Assembly: GCA_023053685.1 (NCBI GenBank)
Contig: JALIGW010000014.1
Coordinates: forward strand, 16,157,090 to 16,221,089
DNA: 64,000 nt
Direction: 5' to 3'
From: Diadophis punctatus similis
Lineage: Eukaryota > Chordata > Lepidosauria > Squamata > Dipsadidae
The notes under the pieces were generated by a model that saw only the letters and a list, made by a program, of their open reading frames with translations, did not search any database and was not told the DNA's origin. This document shows, in pieces, positions 1-12,900 of this stretch. The translations under genes and the position numbers were made by a program. Numbering within the stretch: the stretch's first letter is position 1; the number at the start of each line of letters is the position of its first letter.

Positions 1-37
1 GAAACAGGGATTGCAATTAAAAAGCCGCAAGGAGGTA

Positions 38-145
38 CAGGTAGTCCTCAACTTATGACCATAAATGAGCCCAAGATTTATGTTGCTAAGTGAGACATTT
101 GTTAAGTGAGTTTTGCCCCACTTTATGACTTTTTTTCGCCAGACA
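38..145 (+). mobile_element. Fragment of short DNA transposon with TACAGGTAGTCCTC end
   Basis: It begins with TACAGGTAGTCCTCAACTTA and the TTAAGTGAG motifs typical of a short squamate inverted-repeat element; it is truncated on the right. Related fragments lie at 16261-16430, 42692-42790 and 44819-44880. Confidence 0.55.
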
Positions 146-180
146 GACTCCCCAGAAGATCATGAGAAGTTTTGCAGGAT

Positions 181-424
181 CAATAGCAATAGCAATAGCA
201 CTTAGACTTATATACCGCTTCATAGTGCTTTACAGCCCTCTCTAAGTGGTTTTACAGAGTTCAGCCTATTGCCCCCAACAATCTGGGTCCTCATTTTACC
301 GAACTCAGAAGGATGGAAGGCTGAGTCAACCTTGAGCCGGTGAGATTTGAACAGCTGAATTGCTGAACTAGCAGTCAGCTGAAGTTGCAGTGCTGCTTTT
401 AACCACTGCGCCACCTTGGCTCCT
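181..424 (-). mobile_element. tRNA-derived SINE (Sauria SINE type)
   Basis: On the minus strand it starts with the tRNA-like GAGCCAAGGTGGCGCAGTGG (A box), has a B-box-like CAAATCTCACCGG, and ends in (ATTGCT)n. The right half resembles a Bov-B/RTE tail, as known for Sauria SINEs. Confidence 0.8.
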
Positions 425-792
425 TGGCTCAGACCAGATTATCTAATATCTAATGATAACCAGAGGCAAACTGAGAACCCCAAAGCAGGCAGGAGCTCAG
501 GAGCTTCTTCACAATTGTGTCTTTTAGTAAACAATGTTGAAAGAATTCTTCTAACCCTGGAAATAATTTATGGAGAAGCAACCTCTAGCACAAAGCTTAA
601 CCTCTGGATCATGTTGCTGAATCATAACACAGGATCATGCTTGTTAGGAAGGCTTGGATCTCATGTTCCTTGAAACAAAGAAGCAAAGGAAAATTAAAGG
701 GTGGAGGGGGCCCTCCATGAAACAAAGGATCAGTTCCAACGTTCTGCTTCAACAGCATTCCAACTTGAAGTCTACCCATCTGGTGGCATCCT

Positions 793-910
793 TCAGATCT
801 TGGTTTCTGGTCCACACTGATTGAACACTGGGAAAGAATCACGAATCCTGGCCAGCTCCATAGCACAGAGATGACCAAAGACCTTGTTGTACCAGTCTGG
901 AGACCTCCCT
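793..910 (-). CDS. STARD8: STARD8 terminal coding exon
   Basis: The acceptor is ATTTCTAG. It encodes GRSPDWYNKVFGHLCAMELA, RIRDSFPVFN and the C-terminus GPETKI followed by TGA at 795-793. The GPETK end is shared by the DLC family. The 3' UTR continues below 793; no clear AATAAA was identified before the SINE at 181-424. Confidence 0.95.
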
Positions 911-3900
911 CTAGAAATATAAAAAGCAAGGAATTAGCAGCAGAATAATAGAGATGGAAAGGATCTTGGAGATCTTCTAGTCCAACCCCCTGCTGAAGTA
1001 GGAGACACACTATCATTTCAGACAAATGGCTGTCCAATCTCTTCTTAAAAGCCTCCAGTGATGGAGTAGCCACAACTTCTGAAAGCAAGCCATTCCACCG
1101 ATTAATTTTTCTAAATGTCAGGAAATTTCTCCTTATTTCTAGGTTGGTTCTCTCCTTGATTAATTTCCTTCCATTGCTTCTTGTCCTGCGTTCTGGTGCC
1201 TTGTAGAATAGCTTGACCCCCTCCTCTCTGTGGCAATCCCTTAGATATTGGAACACTACTATCCTGTCTCCCCTAGTCCTTCTTTTCACTAGCACTAGAC
1301 ACATCCAAACTCCTACAACCATTCTTTATGTTTTAGCTTCTAGCCCTCTGATCTTCTTCGTTGCTTTTCTCTGCACCCTTTCTAGAGTCTCAAAACTCAG
1401 GCCAAGAGCCCCCTTTGTGCAAACTCCTGCTTGAACAGGGGGTTGGACTAGATGACCTACAAAGTCCCTTCCAACTTTAATAATAAATCTAAATAAATCT
1501 AAATCAAGCATAAATGGGATCCAGAACCCAAACAAACTCAATTATCTGGAACCTCGCAAGCAATCTGGGGCAGGGGGAGGGGAGGTTGGGTTTTATCCTT
1601 TACCGCACAAGCAGAAACAAAATACTGAAAGCGGAAATCCAAGTTTACCGCAATTAAATTAAGTTGCAAAATCCTGGCCTTGCTTTGAATAGGTTATCTT
1701 GGGGAAATATTTGTGCACAGCAAGATTTTCACATATTTCAAGATTTGACTGAAAAGCAACAGGTTTAGCTGAAGGTATTTTCTGTCTCTCTGTGGTGTAA
1801 ACAATATCCCCCAATCTGTTGCTCTCAACCCTCAACTTTAATAATAGCTAGCCAGTGTAGGAATTACAGCATTGGAACCAGGACGTCTGGGTAGCAGCAG
1901 CGTGGAGAAATCCTATTAGACCTACAATGATATTGCCACCCATTGGACTGAGAAATTCTCTTGGCTAAGCCAATTGGAACCGTCTTGGTTTGTTGTGTTG
2001 CTGAAGGCCAAACCCTTTTATGGAGGTAGAGGTCAAAGGGATGCCCACCTCCCTGCCATTAAAGGTAGGACAGCTGGCTTGGATTCTTACCGGAGATCGG
2101 TTTGACAGATGTGTGTCACCCTGGAGTGTCCCGTTCCACAAGGCTCCATCAGGTACTGGGAGGTGAGCACCGTGGCCCGGACTCCAGCTTCCAGTGGCAA
2201 CTTCTGATGCTCCAAAGAGAAGGAGACCAGCAGGCAACTCCCACGGGGTAGGTCTGTCCGCCACGACCTAGAAAAGGGATCTTGGCTCAGGTATGACTAA
2301 AGTTGCCTGCTCCTTCCAGTCTCAAGAGGCTACCCAATGAAGCAACTGATGGAAGGGATCCTCGGGGAGCTGCTGGGATCCTCGGGGCAAGAACAGATCT
2401 TGGGTAGAAGCCAGGTGACTTGGTTTGGGCTCAGAGGACAGACAGAACCCGAGAAAGGCTAGAATTATTGCCAGCACTAAATTTGTTCAAAAGTCAAGTA
2501 CAATGTTAGGAGGCTTTGCTCCCGTTTGGATATTAAAGAGTCACCTTTTCAACTAACACAGAAGCTCCGATTTCAACTTTCAACCAACCTAGGCTGAATA
2601 TCAACCTGGCTGGAGCATGGGCGCAGCACTTATCGCAGAAGCACTGAAAAACTAGGTGGCAATTCTGAACTGACAGGGAAAAAAAGAAGGGCTTTGTTTC
2701 CAGAGAGAAACAGACTTAAATAGCAAATTTAAAAAATTAGCAGGCAGATGAGAGCTGGCACACTATAGGATGAGCCCAAGCTATGTGGAGCTGCCAGAGA
2801 GAGAAGGACTGCCTCTCACAGCCACTTCTAATCGCTGCAGCCCAAAATCGAGAGAAGCGGCATGAACCTGGAAATGTTGCACGGGGGAGCAAAGGAAGTC
2901 TACAGGATGAAGCCCAGGAACCCTCGGCTGCTTCCCAAAGGCGGAGGGCATCCTCAATTGCAGCTAAAAACATCTAGGCCAGTGTTTCCCAACCTTGGCA
3001 ACTTGAAGATATCTGGACTTCAACTCCCAGAATTCCCCAGCCAGCATTTGCTGGCTGGGAAATTCTGGGAGTTGAAGTCCAGATATCTTCAAGTTGCCAA
3101 GGTTGGGAAACACTGATCTAGGCAAAGGATTAGTGTGGAAAGCGATGGGATCAGAGACCCGGAGATGGGACACGGTGTTTGTTTACAGAGATTTCGTCTC
3201 TAGAGTTCCTCACCTGAGGACCACAAAGTCCCGCCGTGGGTGCGGAGCCATGCTATCGGTCACATAATGGTAGACTTCGGTGTTCTTGTCCAGGGCCTCC
3301 ACCACGTGGCCCTGCAGCAGGTCCTCATCCCAAAAGTGCCGCTCCCTGAGAATCCGCTTGAGCACCACGTGAGGTGGTGCGACCACTTCAGTGGAGACCT
3401 TCCAGAGCCGCAGGGGATGCCCATCCTCCACCTGGATATCACAAAGACGTTGTTATTGCTTAGGGCCAGGTAGTGTCCAAGTGGCAGAGCCATCATCCAT
3501 TCCCTGAAGGTCGTCTTCCTTCAATGCTGCCAAGACATCCCTTAGAAGGAGGGCCTTCTCTACCGCTGCCCCACCGTTTGTAACATCTGGCCCCAGAGGT
3601 GAGGCAGCCCCCACCTTCTGCCTTCTAAGAAGTAATAGCACTTAGCAATAGCACTTAGACTTATATACCGCTTCATAGTGCTTTACAGCCCTCTCTAAGC
3701 GGTTTTAAAAAGTTCAGCCTCTTGCCCCCAACAATCTGGGTCCTCATTTTACCGACCTCAGAAGGATGGAAGGCTGAATCAACCTTGAGCTGGTGAGATT
3801 TGAACAGCTGAACTGCTGAACTAGCAGTCAGCTGAAGTAGCCTGCAGTGCTGCACTTTAACCACTGCGCCACCTCGGCTCTTAGTGTGTTAAGACTGGCT

Positions 3901-6900
3901 CTGCCAATTAGCAGGGGGGGCGGCTGGGGGGCTCGAGGGGGCTCCTCTGCCTTGTCCCCCCTTCAGCATTTTTAACTCCGAATTTCAGTTTTACCTTGTA
4001 AGTTTTAACTTTTTGTCTTAATTCCATTTTATATTTTTATGATGTTGTTGTAAACCGTCACTTAGTTGAAATGGGCAAAATAAACAAATCAATATATGTC
4101 CCCACAAAGATTTCTAGAATCAAAACAATGTTCAGCTCCTGATTAGAAAGAGGGAACTTTCATTCCCTACCCCCCCCCCCCACTATATTTCTCTACATGC
4201 CAGAAACAAGATATCTTTTGGTCCACTTTTCTTATTACACATTGAGGGTCTGTTAGATAGGATATCAAGTTTGGAAATAAATGAATACACACACAAATGC
4301 CCAAACCAGGCACCCACCCAGCCAATCTCTACATTTACTTACTCCAAGAATTGGGTTTCTCTTAATTTGGAACTGCAAACAGAATGCCCATGCCTATCGG
4401 CTTTACAAAGCCCCCACCATCCCACCAAGGGCCTGCATGTGCCCCATGAGCCATCCTTGCAGGTTCTGGGCAGCTGGGGCAAAGAGGGCCTCCTGGCACA
4501 TTTCACCCTCTTGACTCCATGTGGACTGGGCTGGAGCACCTGTGGGTGAAGGTGGAGTATCCCGATTCACCGTGCCTCCACCATACAGCCATTCCAATCC
4601 ACCAGGGCTGTGCTCAGCTCGGACAAGGAGACCCATCATGAGCAGCTGGCTCCAGAGTTGCTGGATGAATCATCGCCTGATGACAGTTGGGGCCTGTCAT
4701 AGCAATAGCACTTATATACTGCTTCATCGTTTACAGATTACAAATTAACAGAGTTGGAAGGGACCTTGTAGGTCATCTAGTCCAACCCCCTCACCCAAGC
4801 AGGAGACACTGTACCATTTCTGACAAATAGCAGTCCAATCTCTTCTTGAAAGCCTCCAGTGATGAAGCCCCCACAACTTCCAAAGGTTAGTGCTTTACAG
4901 CCCTCTCTAAGTGGTTTACAGAGTCAGCCTCTTTCCCCCAACAATCTGGGTCCTCATTTTACCGACCTCGGAAGGATGGAAGGCTGAGTCAACCTTGAGC
5001 CGATGAGACTTGAACTGCCAAATTGCAGGCAGCCCGGCAGTCAGCAGAAATAGCATGCAGTACTGCACTCTAACTACTGCACCACCAAGGAAGGATGGAT
5101 GGATGGATGGATGGGAGGGAGGGAGGGAGGGAGGGAAGGAAGAGCAATAGCAATAGCACTTAGACTTATGTACCGCTTCACAGTCCTTTACAGCCCCTCT
5201 CTAAGCTGTTTACAGAGTCAGCCTCTTTCCCCCAAAAATCTGGGTCCTCATTTTACCGACCTCGGAAGGATGGAAGGCTGAGTCAACCTTGAGCCGGTGA
5301 GACTTGAACTGCCAAACTGCAGGCAGCCGGCAGGCAGCAGAAGCAGCCTGCAGTACTGCACTCTAACCACTGCACCACCACAGCTCATCTGTGGTGGCAC
5401 ACGGGTCATCCAGAGGAAGAGCTGCTGTCGGCCTCAGGAGATGAGAAGTCCAAGCTTCCCTCAGCCCAAGGGCTGGCTGCACAGTAGAAGAGAGTAGAGC
5501 AAAGGGCTCTGCCAGGCTCCTCGCGAGAAAGAAGCCCTCCTCTAAGGCAGAGGTCTCTAACCTTGGCAACTTTATGAGGTGTGGACTTCAAATCCCAGAA
5601 TTCCTCAGCCAGCCATGCTGGCTGAGGAATTCTGGGAGTTGAAGTCCACACCTCATAAAGTTGCCAAGGTTGGAGACCTCTGCTCTAAGGAGCAACACGG
5701 CCCTGCCTCTCCTTAAGTAGAGTGGCAAACCTAAGCCTCGCTCTGGAAACAGCTATGCGCTAACCCAGACTCCGCATGCCTCGGACCTTGACTTCTGAAT
5801 CCTGTGCTTTCAATCCCAGACAAAGCCGCTGAAGCTTCTGGGGTGCGTAGACCCTCAGACCTGGCCCTGGGCCCTCTCTGGCTGCTGCCTTGGACTGGGA
5901 GCTTGCTTGGCTTTGAGCACCTATTTCCCACTTGGGTATCCTTGTAGGTTGTGCTGATGCGCTTCCTGTCACTGAGAAACTTGTTTCGAAAAGGCCAACA
6001 GTGAAGGTTTCATTCACTTCTTGTGTGTTTTTATTGGTGTTTGGTCTTGGACAGGACAAAGGTGGATTCTGCCTATGTGAATACTCAAGAGAATATGTAT
6101 GTGGCCCTGGGCCAGCCTGTTTTATGGAGCCACCTCCCGCAATGTGGAGATTGGCATTTTTAAAATGGTTGGAAGGAGAGGTGGCACTGGCACCCCTAAG
6201 CTTTGGCACCCTAGGCCAATGTGTACTCAGTCTTGGCTGCTGAGAGCATCTTCCCTTTTAGTGAGATTGCTCTTTCTGCCCTCTCCCAGCTCCACTTCAT
6301 TTGAGATGCAGAGAAACCCCTCTTTCTTCTCTTTCACAATGGCAATGAGGAAGGGGAAGGGGAAGAGCTGTGGTGGGTGTACCTAGATGCACCCACATAA
6401 CACCGATCCTCCGCCAGCTGCATTGGCTGCCCATTAGTCTCCGGATCCAATTTAAGGTGTTGGTCGTTACCTTTAAAGCCCTACATGGCTTAGGGCCAGG
6501 TTACCTTCGGGACCGCATCCTGCCGCATACCTCCCTATGACCGGTCAGGGCCCACAGAGTCGGCCTCCGCCAGGTCCCGTCAACCAAACAATGCCGGCTG
6601 GCGGGGCCGAGGCGGAGGGCCTTCTCTGTGGGAGCTCCCTCCCTGTGGAACCAGCTTCCCCCGGAGATCAGAACCATCCCCACCCTACTGGCCTTCCGGA
6701 AAGCAATAAAAACCTGGCTCTTCCGGCAGGCGGGGTGAAAGTGAGACCAAGTAGATTACATATGGGTCTCCCCCCTTGATTGTACAGATGAGATACTCTT
6801 TTTAACTTTTGTATTTTGTATTTTTTTAATTACTGTATTTTATATGGTATTTTATATTGTATTTTATATTGTAATGGAATCTACATGTTGTGAGCCGCCC

Positions 6901-9900
6901 AGAGTCCTCAGGGAGTTGGGTGGCATAGAAATCCGTTAAATTAAATTAAATTAAATTAAATTAAAAGAAGGAATTCTCCACTGCAGCCGAAACACAGAAC
7001 CAAAGAAGAATAGAATAAAATGAATGAGCTGGAAGAGACCTTGGGGGTCTTCTAGTCCAGTCCCCTGCTCAAGCAGGAGAACCTATACTATTTCAGATAA
7101 GTGATTGTCTAGTCTCTTCTTAAAAACCTCCAGTGATGAAGCACCCACAACTTCTGGTGGCAAGCTGTTTCACTGGTTAATTGTCTTCACTGTTGGGAAG
7201 TTTCTCCTTAATTCCAGGTTGCTTCTCTCTTTGGTTAGTTTCCACCCATTGTTTCTTGTCCTGCCCTCCAGTGCTTTGAAGAATAATTTGATCCCATCTT
7301 CTTTGTAGCAGCCCCTCAAATACTGGAATACTGCTATCATGTCCCCCCTAATTCTTCTTTTCTTTAGAGTAGCCAAACCCAAATCCTGCAGTCATTCTTC
7401 GCATGTTTTAGTCTCCAGGCCTTTGATAATCTTAGCTGATCTTCTCTGAACGTTTTCTTAAGTCTCAACGTCTTTTTTGTAGTACGGTGACCAAAATTGG
7501 TTGCAGTATTCCAGGTGTGGCCTAACTATGGTTTTATAAAGCAGCACTAATACTTCACCTGATCTTGATTCTATGCCTCTGTTTATGCAAACCAGGATTG
7601 TATTAGCTTTTTTGGCTGCTGCTTGTTGTGGTCCGCCAGCGGCCTGCAGAGCTGGCAGCAGAGTTGGACAGCGAGGAGGCTGGGGAGGAACCTGGGCCAG
7701 GCCTGGAGTCTAGAGAAGGCTCGGTGCCAGAGGCAGGGATCCAGCCAGGGCCATTGGGGAGGCCTGTCCCGCCTCCAGAACCTCCAGAGGATGACATGAG
7801 CGAGGCAGAGGAACAGGAGGAGCCTGTTCTCAATGCGCGCATGCGCAGAGCTGCCAGAAGGCGAGAACAGTTCCAGAGGAGAAGGACTACTCGGGAGTAA
7901 GGCTTGGAGATAATTGGCCCCTCCCATAAGCTATATAAGTGGAGAACACGAAAGGGTTTGTTGCAGGAAGCAACTCAGTTCATCTCTAGCTCTCGTCATT
8001 GCAACTCAGATTCTGTTTGTTATTTCTGTTTGGACTTGCCAAGTTTTCCTGCAAATTAGTTCTGGGCAGTTTGCCAAAGAAGAGCAAGGTTCGTGTGTGT
8101 GTTATCTGCCTTTCCCTGAAAGACTGTAGTTGGACTTGTTTTCCTTTGTTTGGACTTATTACGGCTGTTAATGACAATAATTACCAGCTGTTACAAATAA
8201 AAGAGGTTTGTGGGACGCCGTTTGTGCCGTCTTATTTAATCAGGAAGCCTAGGTCAGAACACTGCTGCACAAGGCTGGCTCATATTCAAGATGTTGGCAA
8301 AAGATCTGCCTTGGTATTAAAAATTACCAAAAGATGCGGTTTTGCCCACCAACGAATGATGAAACAACAGGAAAACCACCCTGACAGACACACAGCTATC
8401 ATGGATGGCTACCTAGAAAAACAGTCTAATGGTTGCCCAGGGGGTACATCAATAACTCGAAAAGCGGCTGTAAGGCTCCTCTTGGGGGGCCCTTACCTTC
8501 TTGCACGAGAGCTCCGTGTTTTGGGGGCCAAGCGTGTCGATCCAGCCTTTGAAGCGTTCGGATGACTCCTTCAGCAGGCCTCGAATGCTGGCCTCCAAGA
8601 CTGGATGGGAATCCTGGATCTCTCCTTGCAGGCTTTGCTCCATCAGCTCAGGTAAGGAGAGTGGCTGAGCATCAGCCAACAGGTAGGAGCTGCCGAACTG
8701 CAGTATCATGTCTTGGGGGATCTGGAGAAAGGAAGAGGATCCTTTGAGTGAGTCTACAAATGAGGACAAACATCTGCTTACACCAAATGGCAAAGCTCTC
8801 CCTGTCCAGACACATTCTTCTGCTGCTCGCTGTTCTTACTAGAGGGTGGGGATGGTTGGTGCTGGGAAAAGTGGAATTAAAGAGAAGAGGACAATCAGCA
8901 GCAAGAAGGAGGGATTCTGTTACATTGGCATTGGGGCAGTGGTGGGTTCCTACCGGTGCGGTCCACTCTATAGCACCGGTAGTGGCCCGCTGGTGACGTC
9001 ACAGTACCGGTGCGGTTGGTTGCCGGTGCCTGGGTGCCGCCATTTTTTTAAAAAAAATAATTTTTAAAAAAAAATTTCTTCTGCGCATGCCCAGAAGCTG
9101 AGCTTCCGGCACTGCGCATGCACTGCCTTCCTACCCCACAGTGAGTCCAAGCAGGGGAGGATGGCTGAGGGAGCGCATGAGACGCTGAAAGAATGGGCGG
9201 CAGGAGCTATCTCCATTCCCCTCCCTTCAGTAGTCCACGAACGTGCGGTGATGATCCTAGGCATTTTCGCATGTTTGAGGCTTCTCGAGCTGCTGAGGGG
9301 AGGAGGAATGGGCGGCAGGACCTATCTCAGTTCCCCTCCCTTCAGCAGTCCAAGAAGCCACAAACCTGCGGTGATGATCCCAGGTATTTTTGCACATTCG
9401 AGGCTTCTTGAGCTGCTGAGGGAAGGGGGAACGGGCGGCAGGAGCCTAGGATCATCGAATGGGGAGAAGCATTCAGGCCGGATGGAGCCTCCTAGAAGAA
9501 CCGCTGCCGTGGTCTTGCTGCTCCCGCTGCAGGGGGCTGCGTTGCGGGTGGGCAACGCCCCTCTGCTTCTCTGGCCGCTGCCAAGCTCCCGAGGCCCACG
9601 CCCACCCGGTTACATGGCTGGCAAGCCACACCCACAAAATAAGCCACGCCCACAGAGTGGTAGTAAAAAAATTAGGAACCCGCCCCTGCATTGGGGCACT
9701 ATTGGAAGAATAGAATGAATGAGCTGGAAGGGACCTTGGAGGTCTTCTAGTCCAGCCCCCTGCTCTGGCAGGAGAACCTATACTATTTCAGATAAGTGAC
9801 TGTCTAGTCTCTTCTTAAAAACCTCCAGTGCCAAGAGAAAAGCTATTCCATTGATTAATTGTTCTCTCTGTCAGGAAATTCCTCCTTATTTCCAAGTTGG

Positions 9901-12900
9901 ATCTCTCGCTCTGAAGAGCTTCCACCAGTTGCTTCTTGTCCTGCCTTCAGGTGCTTTGGAGAATAGGTTGACCCCCTCTTCTCTGTGACAGCCCTCAAGT
10001 ATTGGAAGACTGCTATCCTGTCTCCCCGATCCTTCTCTTCAATAGGCTAGACATAATCAGTTCCCTTGACTAGCCATCCTCCAATTTATCCTCCAGTCTC
10101 CTAATCATTTTTGTTGCTCTTCTCTGCATTCTTTCTGTGGTCTCAACATCTTCTTTCTATCGTGGTGACTAGAACTGTGTGCAATATTCCAAGTGTAGCC
10201 TCACCAGTGCAGTATGGAGTGGTGCTATCACTTCTCATGGTTTTGAAGTCGCCTACGATTGTCTGAAATTCAGTCTGGAAGTTAGAAATTAGAATGAACT
10301 GGAAGGGACCTTGGAGGTCTTCTAGTCCAGCCCCCTGCTCAAGCAGGAGAACCTATACTATTTCAGATAAGTGACTGTCTAGACTCTTCTTAAAAAGCTC
10401 CAGTGATGGAGCGCCCACGATTTCTGGTGGCAAGCTGTTCCACTGGTTAATTGTCCTCCCTGTTAGGAAGTTTCTCCTTAATTCCAGACTGCTTCTCTCT
10501 TTTGTTAGTTTCCAATCATTGGTTCTTGTCCTGCCTTCTGGTGCTCTGGAGAATCATTTGACCCCCTCTTCTTTGTGGCAGCCCCTCAAGTACTGGAATA
10601 CTGCTATCATGTCCCCCCTAATTCTTATTTTCTTTAGACTTGAAAGACCAAGCTAGATCATGTTGGAGAAAATATACATTTGCGACAGTGGTGGGTTCTG
10701 AATTAGTTTGCCACTGGTTCGCGTGCGCGCAATGTGCAGAAGCATCCTGGGCGGATGGGCCACCGCTGCTACCAGTTCTAAGAACCGGTCCTAACCGGGA
10801 GCAACCCATTGCTGATTTGCGATTTGCTAAGCGTTGACAACAACTTGATAGAATGTGTTTGATTACATAAAGCTTTTTATGTTGATTTGCTATCCTAAAT
10901 TTACTCTTATTTTGCAAGGTTCTGGTTTCTTTTTCTTTTTAACTGTAAACCATTCTACAAACTGAAGTTGGAAGCAGTAGAAAAATATATTTAAAATAAT
11001 AATAATAATTTAAAAATCATCTGAGAGAGTCTGGAGCCCTCCAGGTTTGCAACATCCAGAACTCCTTTGGGGCCCTACTAATTATGTCAGCCCTTTAAGG
11101 TGGATCAGACAAGAAATCCAATTGATCATATAGATCAATACTACTTTTATTGTATAGCAATAGCAATAGCACTTAGACTTATATACCACTTCATAGTGCT
11201 TTCCACCCCTCTCTAAGCGGTTTACAGAGTTCAGCATATTGCCCCCAACAATCTGGGTCCTCATTTTACCCACCTCGGAAGGATGGAAGGCTGAGTCGAC
11301 CTTGAGCCTGCTGAGATTCGAACTGCCAAATTGCAGACAGCCGGCAGGCAGCAGAAGTAGATTGCAGTACTGCACTCTAACCACTGTGCCACTGCAGCTC
11401 TTTAATATAGTACAGCTTTAATAACAGAATTTTTCAAGTATGAAAGCACTCAACCCCTCCCTCCCTTTATCTTAATGAGAACTGGGGGCAAGCTCAGTCC
11501 TCCTTAGCTGACCACTCTCTCGGTAGGGGCTCTTCCTCCCGCCCCTCAAGGCCATGCCCTCTGCAACTGCCTGGAATTCTGGGAGCTCGAGGCCTCCTGA
11601 GCTGAAGAACAAGGAAAGCAAGCAAGTGGCACCTGGAACAGCTTCTTGCAGTTGGCAATCATGTGGGAGAGGCCTTGGGTGGCCGCCATGTTTTCATTCA
11701 GGTCTTTCTGGTCCGGTTTCCCAACAGTGCCCCTCCTGGGCATCGACCTGCCATGAGGGGACAAAGAGAAGTCAGCATCATCTGCGCTCGTGGGCGAGCC
11801 GTTCTACCCATGGTCAGCAATGAGGGGGGCTCAGGGGAAGTTCTCTTCTTCCAGGTTTGGTCCCGAGGCCTGACAAGCCAATGATGAAACCTCCATCAGT
11901 GTCACCAGAGGATGGGACCTGTGTCAATGCCTACTGCCACGTTTTACCCTTATTTTTCCAGGATTCTAAGTGTTTTACCTAAGAAAAGCGCTGATAACCC
12001 CCATTAGCCTAGAACTATGATAAATGTCAGTTTGGCCTCATTAAGGTTGTACAGCTATGGATTTCTGATTTTCGTTCATGTCAAAAATTATTAATACACA
12101 TTCAGGGGGCCTTTCAGCATAAGACTCTCAAATGATATACCTTTTCTTTTTCTCTCTCTTTTAGAAAAACATAATAGAAACTGTACAAACGCAGCATGAA
12201 AACTCAGTTAGTCAGAACAAAATCACACTGCTTCCCAAACAGAAAAGGGCTCTGCAACAATGGAGAATGGGGGTCTAGGACATCTCACGGCGGCCATCTT
12301 GCTGTAGTCAACTTACCTTGGGATAATTTGCTGTGGGAAATCCACATGGGATAACTCAACACAATAAATGTTATCCGCCACTGTTTCTTCTACATTATTT
12401 CCATTTTTGTCAACGGAAATAACATCGAACAGTGGCGGATAATATTTATCACATGGATTTATCCTGCATGGAATTCTCCCATGGCGAGTTGGCTGTGGCG
12501 AGATGGCTGTGCCAGGTTTGGCCACAGCAAGATGGCCGCAGTGAAATGGCCACCATAAAACAAAACATACCCATAGAAGAAGAAATTTTACGTAAAATAT
12601 TAACATGTGCTGAAATGGATAGGTTAACGTCAGAAATGAAGGGAAAAGATGAAATTGAATATATTGAAACCTGGAATGAATTATATCATTGGTGGGGAGA
12701 AAGGAGAACCAAGATTAAAAATTAAAATGGTGGAGATGAAAAGAAAAACTATCACTCATTTTTTGCAATTTAAGATAAATAACGATGTATAAATTAGCGG
12801 AATGTAAATATGTATACTAGATTACGATTCGTCATGTACTTGTTTTTTATGTTTATTGTATGTTTTGTCTTTTTATCTGTTTTATAAATAAAAAACTTTT

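Noticed and set aside
7628..7900. Acidic 90-residue frame
   Set aside because: It lies wholly in the solo LTR at 7624-8261 and has no partner exons.
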